A stretch of DNA of 64,000 nt from Methylobacterium platani (GTDB taxonomy: Bacteria > Pseudomonadota > Alphaproteobacteria > Rhizobiales > Beijerinckiaceae), in the NCBI RefSeq assembly GCF_001653715.1, contig NZ_LWHQ01000017.1:44591-108590 (forward strand), in the 5' to 3' direction. Below, piece after piece: positions 1 through 8,138 of this stretch (the stretch's first letter is position 1; every line of letters begins with the position of its first letter). The notes below the pieces were generated by a model. The model searched no databases and had not been told where the DNA came from. It saw only the letters and a list, made by a program, of their open reading frames with translations. A program made the position numbers and the translations under genes.

Positions 1-937
1 GCACCACCAGCGTCCCGCCCCGCTTCTCGATCAGGTCGGCCTCGGTCGCATATCCGTGCTTGGCGCCGAAGTTGCGCAGGAGTTCGAGCCAGGTGCCGGT
101 GAGGAACTGGAACAGCCCCTCGGCAGTCGAGGTGCCGGCGCGGACGCTCGGCTGGAAGCTCGATTCCTTGTCGGCGAGCGCCATCAGGTAGACCGGATCG
201 ACCTCGGTCTCGCGGGCGGCCCGCACGATGGTCTCGACCAGCGCCCGCGGCACCTTCTTGTCGCCGAACACCACCCGGCCGTCCTCGGTCTCCTCCGGCA
301 GGGCGGTCACCTCGGGCAAGGAGATCTCGGGCAGGGAGATCTCGGGGGCGGGAGAGGCCGCCCGGGGCAGGGAGGCGTCCTGGGCCAGAGAAGCCTCTTG
401 AACCACGGAGGCGTCCTGGGCCGCGGAGCCGGTCTGGGCCAGCGACATCTCCGGCGACAGGGACGCCTCCCGGGTCGACGGCGCATCGGCGCGGGGCGCG
501 TCGTCGCCCGGAATCACCGCCTCCGGCGCCGTGCTCGCCGGCACCGTGTCCTGCACGTCCTGGCGCAGGCGCTCGAGGTCCTGCCGGATCAGCGCAGAGG
601 TGCTCGGAGTCTCCTCGACGAGGGCCGGGCCCGGCCAGTCCGGCATCAGGCCGCGGGACGCGGCGGGCGGACGGGGGGCGGAGAAGTCGATCCGGTCATG
701 CGCCTCGGCCGCCGGGGCCACGGCGTCCTGCGGCAGGCAGGCCGCGAAGGCGACGCCGACCGCGAGCGCCGCGGCGGTCTTGCGGGCGAGCGAGGCCGCC
801 AGGGACACCGTGTGGCTGCGCGCTCTCGAATGATGGCCTTCGCGGGCGGTCAGCCAGCGGATGGTATCGGTGCCCGCCTCGGGCACGAGTCGGCCAGCGT
901 CGTCGGCGCAGGGCGCCGGCTCCGGGTGAACCCCCAT
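1..937 (-). CDS. Lytic transglycosylase-like protein (3' end missing)
   Basis: Reading the minus strand, the last visible 120 residues carry a lysozyme-like (SLT) fold: a short run ADKESSFQP holding the likely catalytic Glu, then GLFQFLTGTW, the usual pattern of peptidoglycan lytic transglycosylases. Before this lies a long low-complexity linker with repeated short units such as EISLP and QEASL. A hydrophobic signal-like stretch (AAALAVGVAFAAC) sits about 45 residues from the start and ends in Cys, so export or lipoprotein anchoring is likely. ATG at 937 is used here; GTG at 808 would put the signal sequence at the very N terminus and may be the true start. The gene continues beyond base 1, so its length is unknown. 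It acts presumably in the periplasm on peptidoglycan. Confidence 0.7.
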   Translation of the reverse strand, partial: MGVHPEPAPCADDAGRLVPEAGTDTIRWLTAREGHHSRARSHTVSLAASLARKTAAALAVGVAFAACLPQDAVAPAAEAHDRIDFSAPRPPAASRGLMPDWPGPALVEETPSTSALIRQDLERLRQDVQDTVPASTAPEAVIPGDDAPRADAPSTREASLSPEMSLAQTGSAAQDASVVQEASLAQDASLPRAASPAPEISLPEISLPEVTALPEETEDGRVVFGDKKVPRALVETIVRAARETEVDPVYLMALADKESSFQPSVRAGTSTAEGLFQFLTGTWLELLRNFGAKHGYATEADLIEKRGGTLVV

Positions 938-1267
938 CTCCAACCTTTTGTCCTTGGCGCGGAACCGGTCCTGTCGGGGCCGCGCCGTTGCTTCGCTCGT
1001 CCGCACCTCTGGCCGCCGGGTGTGTCCATAATGGGACGAGGCCGGGGCAGGCCCGGCGGCGATTTTGCGGCGCGGCCTCCGGCGGGGGGCGGGGCCCAGC
1101 GCTGTCAGAGCCTCAGGGAGCGACCGGCGGCGCGCGAAAAAATCGTGCACCCTTCGGGAACCAAAGACTCCGCCGGGCATTTCCAGTCGCCACGCGGAAG
1201 TAGAGCGAACGATTGCTCCAGCGCCCCTTCCGGGGTCCGCGGGTCTGAAAGAGGACAATCCCTACCG
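938..1267. other. Intergenic region, divergent promoters expected
   Basis: This stretch separates the minus-strand transglycosylase from plus-strand ino1, so it should hold both promoters. Only one clear signal is visible: an AGAGGA ribosome site about 11 bases before the ATG of ino1. No small gene with a convincing ribosome site is seen, and no consensus -35/-10 pair stands out. Confidence 0.5.
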
Positions 1268-2458
1268 ATGAGCATGCAGCCCGGTCGGCGCGTCGGCGTC
1301 GCTTTCGTCGGGATGGGTGGGGCTGTCGCCACCACTGCCATCGCCGGCATCGAGATGATCAAGTCCGGTTCGAATCGTCTCGATGGTCTGCCCCTTGCGG
1401 GCCATGCCGTGGCCGGGATGGTCGGTTACAAGGATCTGGTCTTCGGCGGGTGGGACCTCAATGGCGACGATCTCGGCGCCGCGGCGGCCGGTCACGGCGT
1501 CCTCACCCGGCAGGACATCGAGAACGGCGCCCAGGTGCTCAACGGCATGAAGCCGTGGCCGGCGGTCGGCAGCGCCAAGTTCTGCAAGAACATCGACGGC
1601 GGCAACCGCATCGTCGCCAAGGACCACCGCGAGGCGGTCGACTGCATCGCCGGCGACCTTAAGCGCTTCCGCGAGGAATCGGGCGTCGACGACGTGGTGG
1701 TGGTCAACCTCGCCTCGACCGAGCGCTGGCCCGACCTCGACGACCCGACGCTGAACTCGGCGGCCGCCTTCGAGCGCGGCCTCGATTCGAGCGACGAGGC
1801 GATCAGCCCGGCGATGCTCTACGCCTACGCGGCGATCAAGAACGGCATCCCCTACGCCAACTTCACGCCGTCGGTCGCCGCCGACGTGCCGGCGCTGGTC
1901 GATCTCGCCAAGCAGATGAACGTCCCGGTCGCCGGCAAGGACGGCAAGACCGGCCAGACGATGATGAAGACGGTGCTGGCCCCGGCGCTCAAGTCGCGGG
2001 CGCTGCACGTCGACGGCTGGTTCTCGACCAACATCCTCGGCAACCGCGACGGCCTCGCCCTCAACGACAAGGACTCGCTCCAGTCCAAGCTCAACACCAA
2101 GGGTACGGTGCTGGATTCGATCCTCGGCTACCCGGTCGAGGATCACCTGGTCCACATCCACTACTATCGCCCGCGCGGCGACGACAAGGAAGCCTGGGAC
2201 AACATCGACGTCACCGGTTTCCTCGGCCAGCGGATGCAGATCAAGATCAACTTCCTGTGCAAGGACTCGATCCTGGCCGCCCCGCTGGTGATCGAGATCG
2301 CCCGCGTCCTCGACCTCGCCAAGAAGCGCGGCGACGGCGGCGTGCAGGAGCAGCTGTCGCTGTTCTTCAAGGCGCCGATGGTCAAGAACGGCCACGGCCC
2401 CGAGCACGCCTTCGGCGCGCAGGAGCGCATGCTGCTCGACTGGCTCGGCGTCCACTAG
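1268..2458 (+). CDS. ino1: Inositol-3-phosphate synthase
   Basis: This 396-residue protein converts D-glucose 6-phosphate to 1D-myo-inositol 3-phosphate using NAD. The N-terminal Rossmann motif VGMGGAV (residues 14-20) and the downstream family blocks NLASTER, NGIPYANFTPS, AGKDGKTGQT and GWFSTNILGN match the actinobacterial/archaeal-type enzyme, and the length fits that shorter class. An AGAGGA ribosome site precedes ATG 1268. The stop is two bases before the next gene, so the two are surely co-transcribed. Its place at the head of a glycosyltransferase and PIG-L deacetylase cluster suggests that it supplies inositol phosphate as the acceptor for a glycoside. The enzyme is not universal in Alphaproteobacteria, which makes the context informative. 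Confidence 0.95.
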   Translation: MSMQPGRRVGVAFVGMGGAVATTAIAGIEMIKSGSNRLDGLPLAGHAVAGMVGYKDLVFGGWDLNGDDLGAAAAGHGVLTRQDIENGAQVLNGMKPWPAVGSAKFCKNIDGGNRIVAKDHREAVDCIAGDLKRFREESGVDDVVVVNLASTERWPDLDDPTLNSAAAFERGLDSSDEAISPAMLYAYAAIKNGIPYANFTPSVAADVPALVDLAKQMNVPVAGKDGKTGQTMMKTVLAPALKSRALHVDGWFSTNILGNRDGLALNDKDSLQSKLNTKGTVLDSILGYPVEDHLVHIHYYRPRGDDKEAWDNIDVTGFLGQRMQIKINFLCKDSILAAPLVIEIARVLDLAKKRGDGGVQEQLSLFFKAPMVKNGHGPEHAFGAQERMLLDWLGVH

Positions 2459-2460
2459 GA

Positions 2461-3387
2461 ATGGCCGCCAACCACGACGCGGCTGGCGGGGCTCACGCCC
2501 CGCTCGCCCTGCGCGAGCTTCTCGTGGAGCTCAACGACATCAAGCGCGTCCGATCCGCCGGGCGCGACGGCTCGATCGCCGAGCGGCTCTTCCTCCAGGC
2601 CTGGGCGGCGCTGGCCGGCGGCGCCGATCCGGCGGACCTCGCCCTCGACATCACCGCCAAGGCGCTCGCGGCCTCCCGCCTCGGCGACCTCGACGCGGCG
2701 TTCCTCGCCGTGGCCGGCCTCTCCGCGGATCAGGCCTCCGCCGTGCTGGTGCGGGGCTTCGACGAGGTCGCCGGCCCGCTCGACCCGGCCCTCGCCGACC
2801 GCCTGCGCGCCCGCCTCGCCGCGCCGCGGGAGTGGACACCCGGTCCGCTGCCGCACTTCGCGCGGCTCCAGGCCGACCAGCCCCGGGCCGGCGTCACCTG
2901 CCCGGGCAAGCCGCGCATCCTGCTCGAGCCGCCCGAGAACCATGCCGAGCACTGCCTGACCGTCGCGGTCTACGGCGTGGCGCTCAGCCCGTTCTACGGT
3001 GCCGACCCGACCACGGTCTTCGTCGCGGCCCTCGCCCACCACCTGCACAACGCCCTGATGCCGGATGCCGGCTTCACCGGCGAGATCCTGCTCGGCGACC
3101 ACCTCGATGCGGTGATCGCGACCTTGAGCGAGCGGGCCCTGTCGGAGCTGGACGCGCCGCTGCGGGACGTGGTCGCCGCCTCGCGCAAGATCCTGGCGGA
3201 CGATCGCACGGCGGAGGGCCGGGCCTTCCACGCGGCCGACGTGATCGACCGGGTGCTGCAGATCGCCCAGCACCTGCGGGCCGCCTCGCTCACCATGGAT
3301 ACGGTGCTCGGCGAGATGGCGCTCGTCCATGACGGCCCGGTGAAGGGCTTCCACGATCGGGTGCTCGCCGACATGCGGCTGCCGTGA
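2461..3387 (+). CDS. HD-domain-like protein of unknown function
   Basis: The product has 308 residues. The N-terminal 120 are helical and not recognised. The C-terminal half looks like an HD fold: a first His pair in NHAEHC (residues 160-165), then ALAHHLHNA (191-198) where HD phosphohydrolases have His-Asp, and LGDHLD (211-216). The usual HD doublet is therefore read as HH, so metal binding may be altered. HD proteins are usually metal-dependent phosphohydrolases; here a role in removing phosphate from an inositol phosphate intermediate is only a guess from the position directly behind ino1. Start is ATG 2461, two bases after the ino1 stop. Confidence 0.7.
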   Translation: MAANHDAAGGAHAPLALRELLVELNDIKRVRSAGRDGSIAERLFLQAWAALAGGADPADLALDITAKALAASRLGDLDAAFLAVAGLSADQASAVLVRGFDEVAGPLDPALADRLRARLAAPREWTPGPLPHFARLQADQPRAGVTCPGKPRILLEPPENHAEHCLTVAVYGVALSPFYGADPTTVFVAALAHHLHNALMPDAGFTGEILLGDHLDAVIATLSERALSELDAPLRDVVAASRKILADDRTAEGRAFHAADVIDRVLQIAQHLRAASLTMDTVLGEMALVHDGPVKGFHDRVLADMRLP

Positions 3388-3520
3388 CGAGGGCGGCGGA
3401 CGCCCTTTCGGGTCCCTCGGGGGATCCGTTCGGGAGTCCGCCCGTCCTTGGGCGTCCGCGCCCGCGCTCTATCTCACGTCAGAGCCTGCTGCAGGGCGGG
3501 CGCCGCGAGGAAACGCATCC

Positions 3521-4693
3521 GTGATCCCGTTCGGGCTCCTCTCGCCGGTGACCGGCGAGGCGCTGCACCACGATACGCCCCATTCCCTGCGCGAGGGCAA
3601 GCGCGGCCCGCGCTGGCCGGTGGTCGACGGCATTCCCTACCTGCGGGTCGGGCGCGACGGCCTGATCGGCGAGGTGCTCGGCCATCTCGACAAGGGCGCG
3701 CCGGGCCACGCCCTCGAAGTGCTGCTGGCCGACCAGGACGATTGGTGGACCGGGCCGAGGGCCGATCCCGCGACCCTGCGCGACCTCGTGCGCGAGATGA
3801 AGTACGTCTCGCTGCGCGAGGCCTGCGCCCGCCTCGGCTGGGGCCGGGTCGGCGACTACTTCGTCAACCGCTGGACCGACCCGACCTATCTCGCCGGCCT
3901 CGCCCTGCTGGAGGCGCACTGGAACAAGCCCTCTTGCGCCTTCGAGCTCGCCTGCGGCATCGGCCATTACCTGCGCGAGCTGCAGGGGCGGGGCGTGCGG
4001 GTCTCGGGCGGCGACGTGGTCTTCGCCAAGCTCTGGGTCGCCCGCCACTGGGTCGCCGGGCAGCGGCCGCAGCTCGTCTGCTTCGACGCCGCCTCGCCGC
4101 ACTGGCCGATCGACCAGGCGCCCGTCGACCTCGTGATGTGCCACGACGCCTTCTACTTCCTGCCCGAGAAGGCCCGGATCCTCGAAGCCCTGCGCAAGAC
4201 CGCCGGCGAGGAGGGATGGCTGGCGCTCAGCCACGTCCACAACAGCGCCCGGCCGGGCTTCTCCGCCGGGCACGCGGTCTCGGGAACCGAGATCGAGGAG
4301 CTGTTTCCCGACGGCCTCGTCTACGACGACGACGAGCTGACCCGGGCGCTGGTCGAGGCCCGCGCGCCGGTGCCGGCCGCGCCGGCCGCCCTCGACCACG
4401 TCGAGGCCTTCTCGGTCGTCTGCGGCCCCGGCATGCGCCCGGCGCCCCGGCCCCTGGTCGATGGCCTGACCCTGCCGCGGGAGGGGGCGCACTTACGCCT
4501 CAACCCGCTCTACGCGCCCGATCCGGCGGGGGGCACCACCATCGCCTGGCCGTCCGAGCGCTACCGCGACGAATACGCGCCGCGTGCCACCTACCCGCTG
4601 CACTCCGAGGGACCCGAGACCCTGGAGATGACGCCCGACACCCTCGACCGCGCCCGCATCCGCGAGTTCGTCGACCTGCCGGAGCGGTGGTGA
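3521..4693 (+). CDS. SAM-dependent methyltransferase
   Basis: The protein has 390 residues with a GTG start at 3521 preceded by GAGGAAA. The first 45 residues resemble a Trm112-like N-terminal segment (LLSPVTGEAL, then WPVVDGIPYLR) but without zinc cysteines. The class I methyltransferase motif I is FELACGIGHY at residues 141-150, followed by an acidic residue after the next strand (SGGDVV) and a DLVMCHDAFYFLP motif. The substrate is unknown. The gene overlaps the next one by one base (TGATG), so it belongs to the ino1-YcaO cluster and probably methylates its product or an intermediate. Confidence 0.8.
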   Translation: MIPFGLLSPVTGEALHHDTPHSLREGKRGPRWPVVDGIPYLRVGRDGLIGEVLGHLDKGAPGHALEVLLADQDDWWTGPRADPATLRDLVREMKYVSLREACARLGWGRVGDYFVNRWTDPTYLAGLALLEAHWNKPSCAFELACGIGHYLRELQGRGVRVSGGDVVFAKLWVARHWVAGQRPQLVCFDAASPHWPIDQAPVDLVMCHDAFYFLPEKARILEALRKTAGEEGWLALSHVHNSARPGFSAGHAVSGTEIEELFPDGLVYDDDELTRALVEARAPVPAAPAALDHVEAFSVVCGPGMRPAPRPLVDGLTLPREGAHLRLNPLYAPDPAGGTTIAWPSERYRDEYAPRATYPLHSEGPETLEMTPDTLDRARIREFVDLPERW

Positions 4694-5736
4694 TGCCGGA
4701 TTCGATCGGCTGGGGCATCGTCGGGTTCGGCTGGGTCGCCCGGGACTTCATGGCGCCGGCGATCCGGGAGGCCGGTCACCGCCTCGTGGCGGTCTGCGAT
4801 CCGGGGGCCGAGGCGCGGGCCGCCGCCGCTGCGCTCGGCGCGCGGGGTCACGCCGACCTCGCCGGGCTCATCGCCGAGCAGGCGGTCGAGGCGGTCTACG
4901 TCGCCACCCCCAACCATCTCCATCGCGGCGCCGTCGAGGCGCTGGCGGAATCCGGCAAGGCGATCCTGTGCGAGAAGCCGATGGCGGCCGCGCTCCCCGA
5001 CGCCGAGGCGATGGCGGCGTCGGTGGCCCGGACCGGCATCCTCTACGGCACCGCCTTCGACCAGCGCCACCACCCGGCCCACAAGCTCCTGCGCGACGAG
5101 ATCCGCGCCGGCCGGGTCGGCACCGTCACGGCGGTCCGGATCGTCTATGCCTGCTGGCTCGACCGGGGCTGGACGGCGATTCCCGGGCAGGCCAACTGGC
5201 GCATCGATGAGGCCCAGGCCGGCGGCGGGGCCTTGATGGACCTCGCCCCCCACGGCCTCGACCTGACCGACTTCCTCCTCGACGAACCGATCCTCGACGT
5301 CACGGCGCTGACCCAGGCCCGCGCCCAGGATTACGCCGTCGACGACGGCGCGCTGGTGATCGGCCGGACCGGTTCGGGCGTGCTGGCGAGCCTGCACGTC
5401 GCCTATAACTGCCCCGACGCGCTGCCGCGGCGGCGTCTCGAGATCGCCGGCACCCGGGGCCTGCTCGTCGCGACCGACACGATGGGCCAGGAGGCCGGCG
5501 GCCGCGTCACCTTCACGAGCGGCGCCACGGGCGAGAGCGTGCCGCTCCCCTTCGACGCGGCGGCCTCGCCGTTCCTGGAGCAGGTGCGGGCCTTCGGGCG
5601 CAGCGTCCGCGATCCGGCCGGGCGCGACGCCTGGTCGGCCGCGCGCGACCTCCACACGATGCGCCTCCTCGCCCGCGCCTACGCCGCCTCGCCCTCGCAT
5701 CTGCCCGCCCGATCCCCCGTCATGCCGGCCGCCTGA
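4693..5736 (+). CDS. Gfo/Idh/MocA family oxidoreductase
   Basis: A 347-residue NAD(P)-dependent sugar or cyclitol dehydrogenase. The Rossmann motif is GFGWVA (residues 11-16), the family signature CEKPMA is at 93-98, and the catalytic-type block GGGALMDLAPHGLDL (177-191) places Asp183 and His187 as in the family. Members oxidise or reduce hydroxyls of sugars and inositols. With an inositol phosphate synthase and a TIM-barrel isomerase beside it, action on an inositol or sugar moiety is likely, but the exact substrate cannot be told. ATG 4693 overlaps the methyltransferase stop, which implies translational coupling. Confidence 0.88.
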   Translation: MPDSIGWGIVGFGWVARDFMAPAIREAGHRLVAVCDPGAEARAAAAALGARGHADLAGLIAEQAVEAVYVATPNHLHRGAVEALAESGKAILCEKPMAAALPDAEAMAASVARTGILYGTAFDQRHHPAHKLLRDEIRAGRVGTVTAVRIVYACWLDRGWTAIPGQANWRIDEAQAGGGALMDLAPHGLDLTDFLLDEPILDVTALTQARAQDYAVDDGALVIGRTGSGVLASLHVAYNCPDALPRRRLEIAGTRGLLVATDTMGQEAGGRVTFTSGATGESVPLPFDAAASPFLEQVRAFGRSVRDPAGRDAWSAARDLHTMRLLARAYAASPSHLPARSPVMPAA

Positions 5737-5760
5737 GGCCCGCGGAGAAGTTTCCTCATC

Positions 5761-7317
5761 GTGGACAAACCCACCGCCCCCCGCCCGTATTCCTACGGCC
5801 AGAAACGCATCGTCGAGGGCCTCCCCGGGCGCCTGCCGGACGCGGTCCGCGCCTATCTCGACGTGCTGCCCCCGGGAAGGATCGTCGGCTTCCCGCTCGC
5901 GCCCCTCGACCGCACCGGGGTGCCGTGCTGGTTCGTGTCGCTGTTCCTCGACGATCCCTACTTCGTCGGCGCGATGCCGAGCGGCATCGGCTACGGCGCC
6001 ACCGACGACGAGGCGATCATCGGCTCGGTGGCGGAGATCGCCGAGAACCTGATGCCGAGCCTGGCGCTGATCCCGCGCAAGAAGGAGCGCGGCAGCTACC
6101 ACGACCTCGTGCGGGTGTTCGGTGCGAATTCGGTCGCCGATCCGCTCACCCTCGGCCTGCCGGCGGGAAGCCCGGTCGACCGCGACACCGTGCTCGAATG
6201 GACCGGCACCGTGCGGGCGCGCACCGGAGAGACGGTGCTGATGCCGCTCGACCTCGCGGCGACCGACTATTTCGAGCTGTCGCCGCGCTACCAGCCCTTC
6301 ACCAACCTGATCACCAACGGGCTCGGCGCCGGGCCGGACGTCGAGTTCGCCCTCGGGCACGGGCTGCTCGAGCTGCTCCAGCGCGACGGCAACGGCCTCC
6401 TGTTCCGCGCCCTCGACCAGGGCGTGATGCTCGACACGTCGGAAGGCCTGGGGCCAGAGACGCGCGGCATGCTCGACCGGCTGGAGGCGTTGGGCATCCG
6501 CGCGATGCCGAAATTCGCCACCGACCAGTTCGGCTTCACCAACGTCTACTGCGTCGGCTACGACGTCGACCCCTCCCGCGCCCCGGCGCCGATCGCGCTC
6601 TCGGCCTGCGGCGAGGCCTGCGATCCCGACCGCGAGCGGGCCCTGCGCAAGGCGATCCTGGAATTCCAGGCGGCCAGGGTGCGCAAGACCTTCGGGCACG
6701 GGCCGCTGGATCTCGCCCGCTCGATCACCCCGCCGGGCTACGTCGACGCCTTCATCGAGAAGGCGCTGCCGAGCCTCGACCTCGAGGAGGGGAGGGCGCT
6801 CGCCGCGATGCTCGACTGGATCGACAAGCCGGCCGAGACCCTGCGGGGCTTCCTCAGCCAGACGGTCTATTCCGAGCGCGCGACCAAGCGCTTCACCGAC
6901 CTGCCGACGCAACCCGCGCCCACCGGCCAGGACCGCGCCCGCATCGCCCGCGAGCGGCTGGAGGCCGAGGGCTTCGACGTGCTCTACGTCGACGCCTCGC
7001 CGCCGGGCGGCGGGGTGGGCATCGTCAAGGCGATCGTGCCGGGGCTCGAGGTCGAGACCATGAGCTACGCCCGCATCGGCGAGCGCAACACGCGCAAGCT
7101 CCTCGAGCGCGACCACCCGCTGATCCGCTTCGGTGAGGAGAGCGAGAGCCTGCGCCCGGTGCGCCTGACGCCCGAGGCCCTGGAGCGCTTCGGCGGCCAG
7201 CCGCTCTTCGACGTCGCGCTGGCGGAGACGATCGTCGGGCCGCTCTATCCGCTCTACCGCGAGCCGGAATCGCACCACGCGCCGTTCCGCCTCGAACGCC
7301 GGGGGAGGGCGGCATGA
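5761..7317 (+). CDS. YcaO-like ATP-dependent cyclodehydratase/thioamidase family protein
   Basis: This 518-residue protein has the YcaO core. The block GSVAEIAEN (88-96) corresponds to the first ATP/Mg site, ITNGLGAG (184-191) and HGLLELLQRD (200-209) to the second, and GEACDPDRERALRKA followed by EFQAAR (301-306) to the third. A C-terminal IVKAIVPGLE (421-430) is typical of the family. YcaO enzymes use ATP to activate an amide oxygen, usually in peptides, giving azolines, thioamides or amidines. No C-terminal proline-rich tail, E1-like partner, TfuA or precursor peptide is visible nearby, so the substrate may not be a ribosomal peptide. GTG start 5761 has GGAGAAG upstream; the 3' end overlaps the next gene by four bases. 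Confidence 0.88.
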   Translation: MDKPTAPRPYSYGQKRIVEGLPGRLPDAVRAYLDVLPPGRIVGFPLAPLDRTGVPCWFVSLFLDDPYFVGAMPSGIGYGATDDEAIIGSVAEIAENLMPSLALIPRKKERGSYHDLVRVFGANSVADPLTLGLPAGSPVDRDTVLEWTGTVRARTGETVLMPLDLAATDYFELSPRYQPFTNLITNGLGAGPDVEFALGHGLLELLQRDGNGLLFRALDQGVMLDTSEGLGPETRGMLDRLEALGIRAMPKFATDQFGFTNVYCVGYDVDPSRAPAPIALSACGEACDPDRERALRKAILEFQAARVRKTFGHGPLDLARSITPPGYVDAFIEKALPSLDLEEGRALAAMLDWIDKPAETLRGFLSQTVYSERATKRFTDLPTQPAPTGQDRARIARERLEAEGFDVLYVDASPPGGGVGIVKAIVPGLEVETMSYARIGERNTRKLLERDHPLIRFGEESESLRPVRLTPEALERFGGQPLFDVALAETIVGPLYPLYREPESHHAPFRLERRGRAA

Positions 7318-8138
7318 GCCTGCGCTTCGCCTACAACACCAACGGGGCGGCCAATCACCGCCTCGACGACGCGCTCGATCTCGTCGCGGATGCCGGCTAC
7401 GACGGCGTCGCGCTGACCCTCGACATCCACCACCTCGACCCGTTCGCGGAAGGCTGGGCGCGGGAAGCCGAGCGGGTGCGCGGCCGGCTCTACGCCTTGG
7501 GCCTCGGCTCGGTGATCGAGACCGGGGCCCGCTTCCTCCTCGACCCGCGGGCCAAGCACGAGCCGACCCTGGTGACGGCGGATGCGGCGGGCCGCGCCCG
7601 CCGGGTCGCGTTCCTGCACCGGGCCGTCGACATCGCGGCGATCCTGGGCTCGGAGGCCGTGTCGTTCTGGGCCGGCGTGCCGAAGCCCGGCATCGATCCC
7701 GCCGAGGCGCGGGGCTGGCTGCGGGACGGCCTGGAGCAGGTCGTCGCCTACGCCGCCGAGCGCCGGGTGGTCGCCGCCCTCGAACCCGAGCCCGGCATGC
7801 TGGTCGAGACCCTGGACGACTACGCCGCCCTCGCCATCCCGGGCCTGCGGCTGGCTCTCGATACCGGCCACTGCCTGGTGACGCAGGAGCGCGAGCCCGC
7901 CGCGGCGGTTCGCGAGTTCGCCGAAAGCCTCGGCACCGTGGCGATCGAGGACATGGCGCGCGGCAGCCACGTCCACCTGCCCTTCGGCGAGGGCGACATG
8001 GACGTGGCGGGCGTGCTCGACGCCCTCGACGCCATCGATTTCGACAGGCTCGTCTGCGTCGAGCTCTCCCGCGAGAGCCACCGGGCCGACCGGATGATCC
8101 CGGATTCGCTCCGCTACCTCAGGGAGTGCCGCCGATGA
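7314..8138 (+). CDS. Sugar phosphate isomerase/epimerase-type TIM barrel protein
   Basis: The product has 274 residues and belongs to the xylose-isomerase-like/AP-endonuclease-2 TIM-barrel superfamily. The N-terminal strand MSLRFAYNTNG, the metal-site blocks ALEPEPG and LALDTGHC, and the late VAIEDMARGSHVHLPFGEG block with HVH and a following EG pair are characteristic. Members isomerise or epimerise sugars and inosose derivatives and bind Mn or Zn. It overlaps both its neighbours (ATGA at each end), so it is translated with YcaO and the glycosyltransferase. Together with the Gfo/Idh/MocA enzyme it could remodel a cyclitol or sugar ring. Confidence 0.85.
   Translation: MSLRFAYNTNGAANHRLDDALDLVADAGYDGVALTLDIHHLDPFAEGWAREAERVRGRLYALGLGSVIETGARFLLDPRAKHEPTLVTADAAGRARRVAFLHRAVDIAAILGSEAVSFWAGVPKPGIDPAEARGWLRDGLEQVVAYAAERRVVAALEPEPGMLVETLDDYAALAIPGLRLALDTGHCLVTQEREPAAAVREFAESLGTVAIEDMARGSHVHLPFGEGDMDVAGVLDALDAIDFDRLVCVELSRESHRADRMIPDSLRYLRECRR

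Noticed and set aside
1262..2455. Minus-strand frame of about 400 codons opposite ino1
   Set aside because: Ino1 on the plus strand shows all family motifs; the antisense translation has no recognisable features.
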